A DNA stretch of 64,000 nt, from assembly GCF_021155775.2 (NCBI RefSeq), contig NC_060232.1:5649257-5713256 (forward strand), read 5' to 3'. The number at the start of each line of letters is the position of its first letter. Position 1 is the first letter of the stretch. The stretch comes from Neodiprion pinetum. Its lineage: Eukaryota > Arthropoda > Insecta > Hymenoptera > Diprionidae. The notes beneath the pieces were generated by a model. That model did no database searches. It saw nothing but the letters and a program-made list of their open reading frames with translations, and had not been told where the DNA came from. Position numbers and translations under genes: made by a program. Shown here piece after piece: positions 63,975-64,000 of the stretch.

Positions 63975-64000
63975 CTGTGAAGAAAAATCAATAAAAAAAC

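Overview
The window is nuclear DNA of an animal, almost certainly an insect. It is AT-rich and intron-rich, with GT-AG introns, long microsatellite-laden non-coding stretches and clear orthologues of conserved animal genes. I cannot name the species from the sequence. A hymenopteran is plausible but unproven. Gene models were built by hand by joining open frames at splice sites. In every multi-exon model the exon phases close and the total length is a multiple of three.

Layout: 1-1852 (minus) is the 5' part of a Ty3/Gypsy-type LTR retrotransposon, with gag and the start of pol, cut by the window edge. 5529-6796 (plus) encodes a complete CaMKII association (hub) domain with no kinase domain in the window. 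6.8-20.7 kb is a long AT-rich stretch with no recognisable gene, packed with microsatellites, and may be the long 3'UTR of the CaMKII transcript. 20746-27154 (minus) is DCAF6, a WD40 substrate receptor of CUL4-DDB1, in 15 exons. 27.2-31.2 kb has no convincing gene. 31255-33204 (plus) is mitochondrial ribosomal protein S31. 34019-36859 (minus) is an intronless SNAPC4, a Myb-repeat subunit of the snRNA promoter-binding complex. 37380-50729 (plus) is the AP2-associated kinase AAK1/Nak in 13 exons, divergent from SNAPC4 across about 520 bp. 54575-55634 (minus) is TMEM179. 58838-60504 (minus) is the inner-membrane translocase TIMM23. 62953-63974 (minus) is the 3' end of LMF2, running off the right edge.

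The genes are unrelated housekeeping or neuronal genes and do not form a functional cluster: synaptic signalling, ubiquitin ligase adaptor, mitochondrial translation and import, snRNA transcription, endocytosis, and ER lipase folding. The unusual features are an exact -1 slippery heptamer at the retrotransposon gag/pol junction, the hub-only CaMKII open frame with its own possible start codons (as in mammalian alphaKAP), the intronless SNAPC4, a hammerhead-ribozyme-like hairpin in a TIMM23 intron, a LINE-like tail in a DCAF6 intron, and a diverged duplicated segment near 29.5/30.2 kb. I found no convincing entirely new system.
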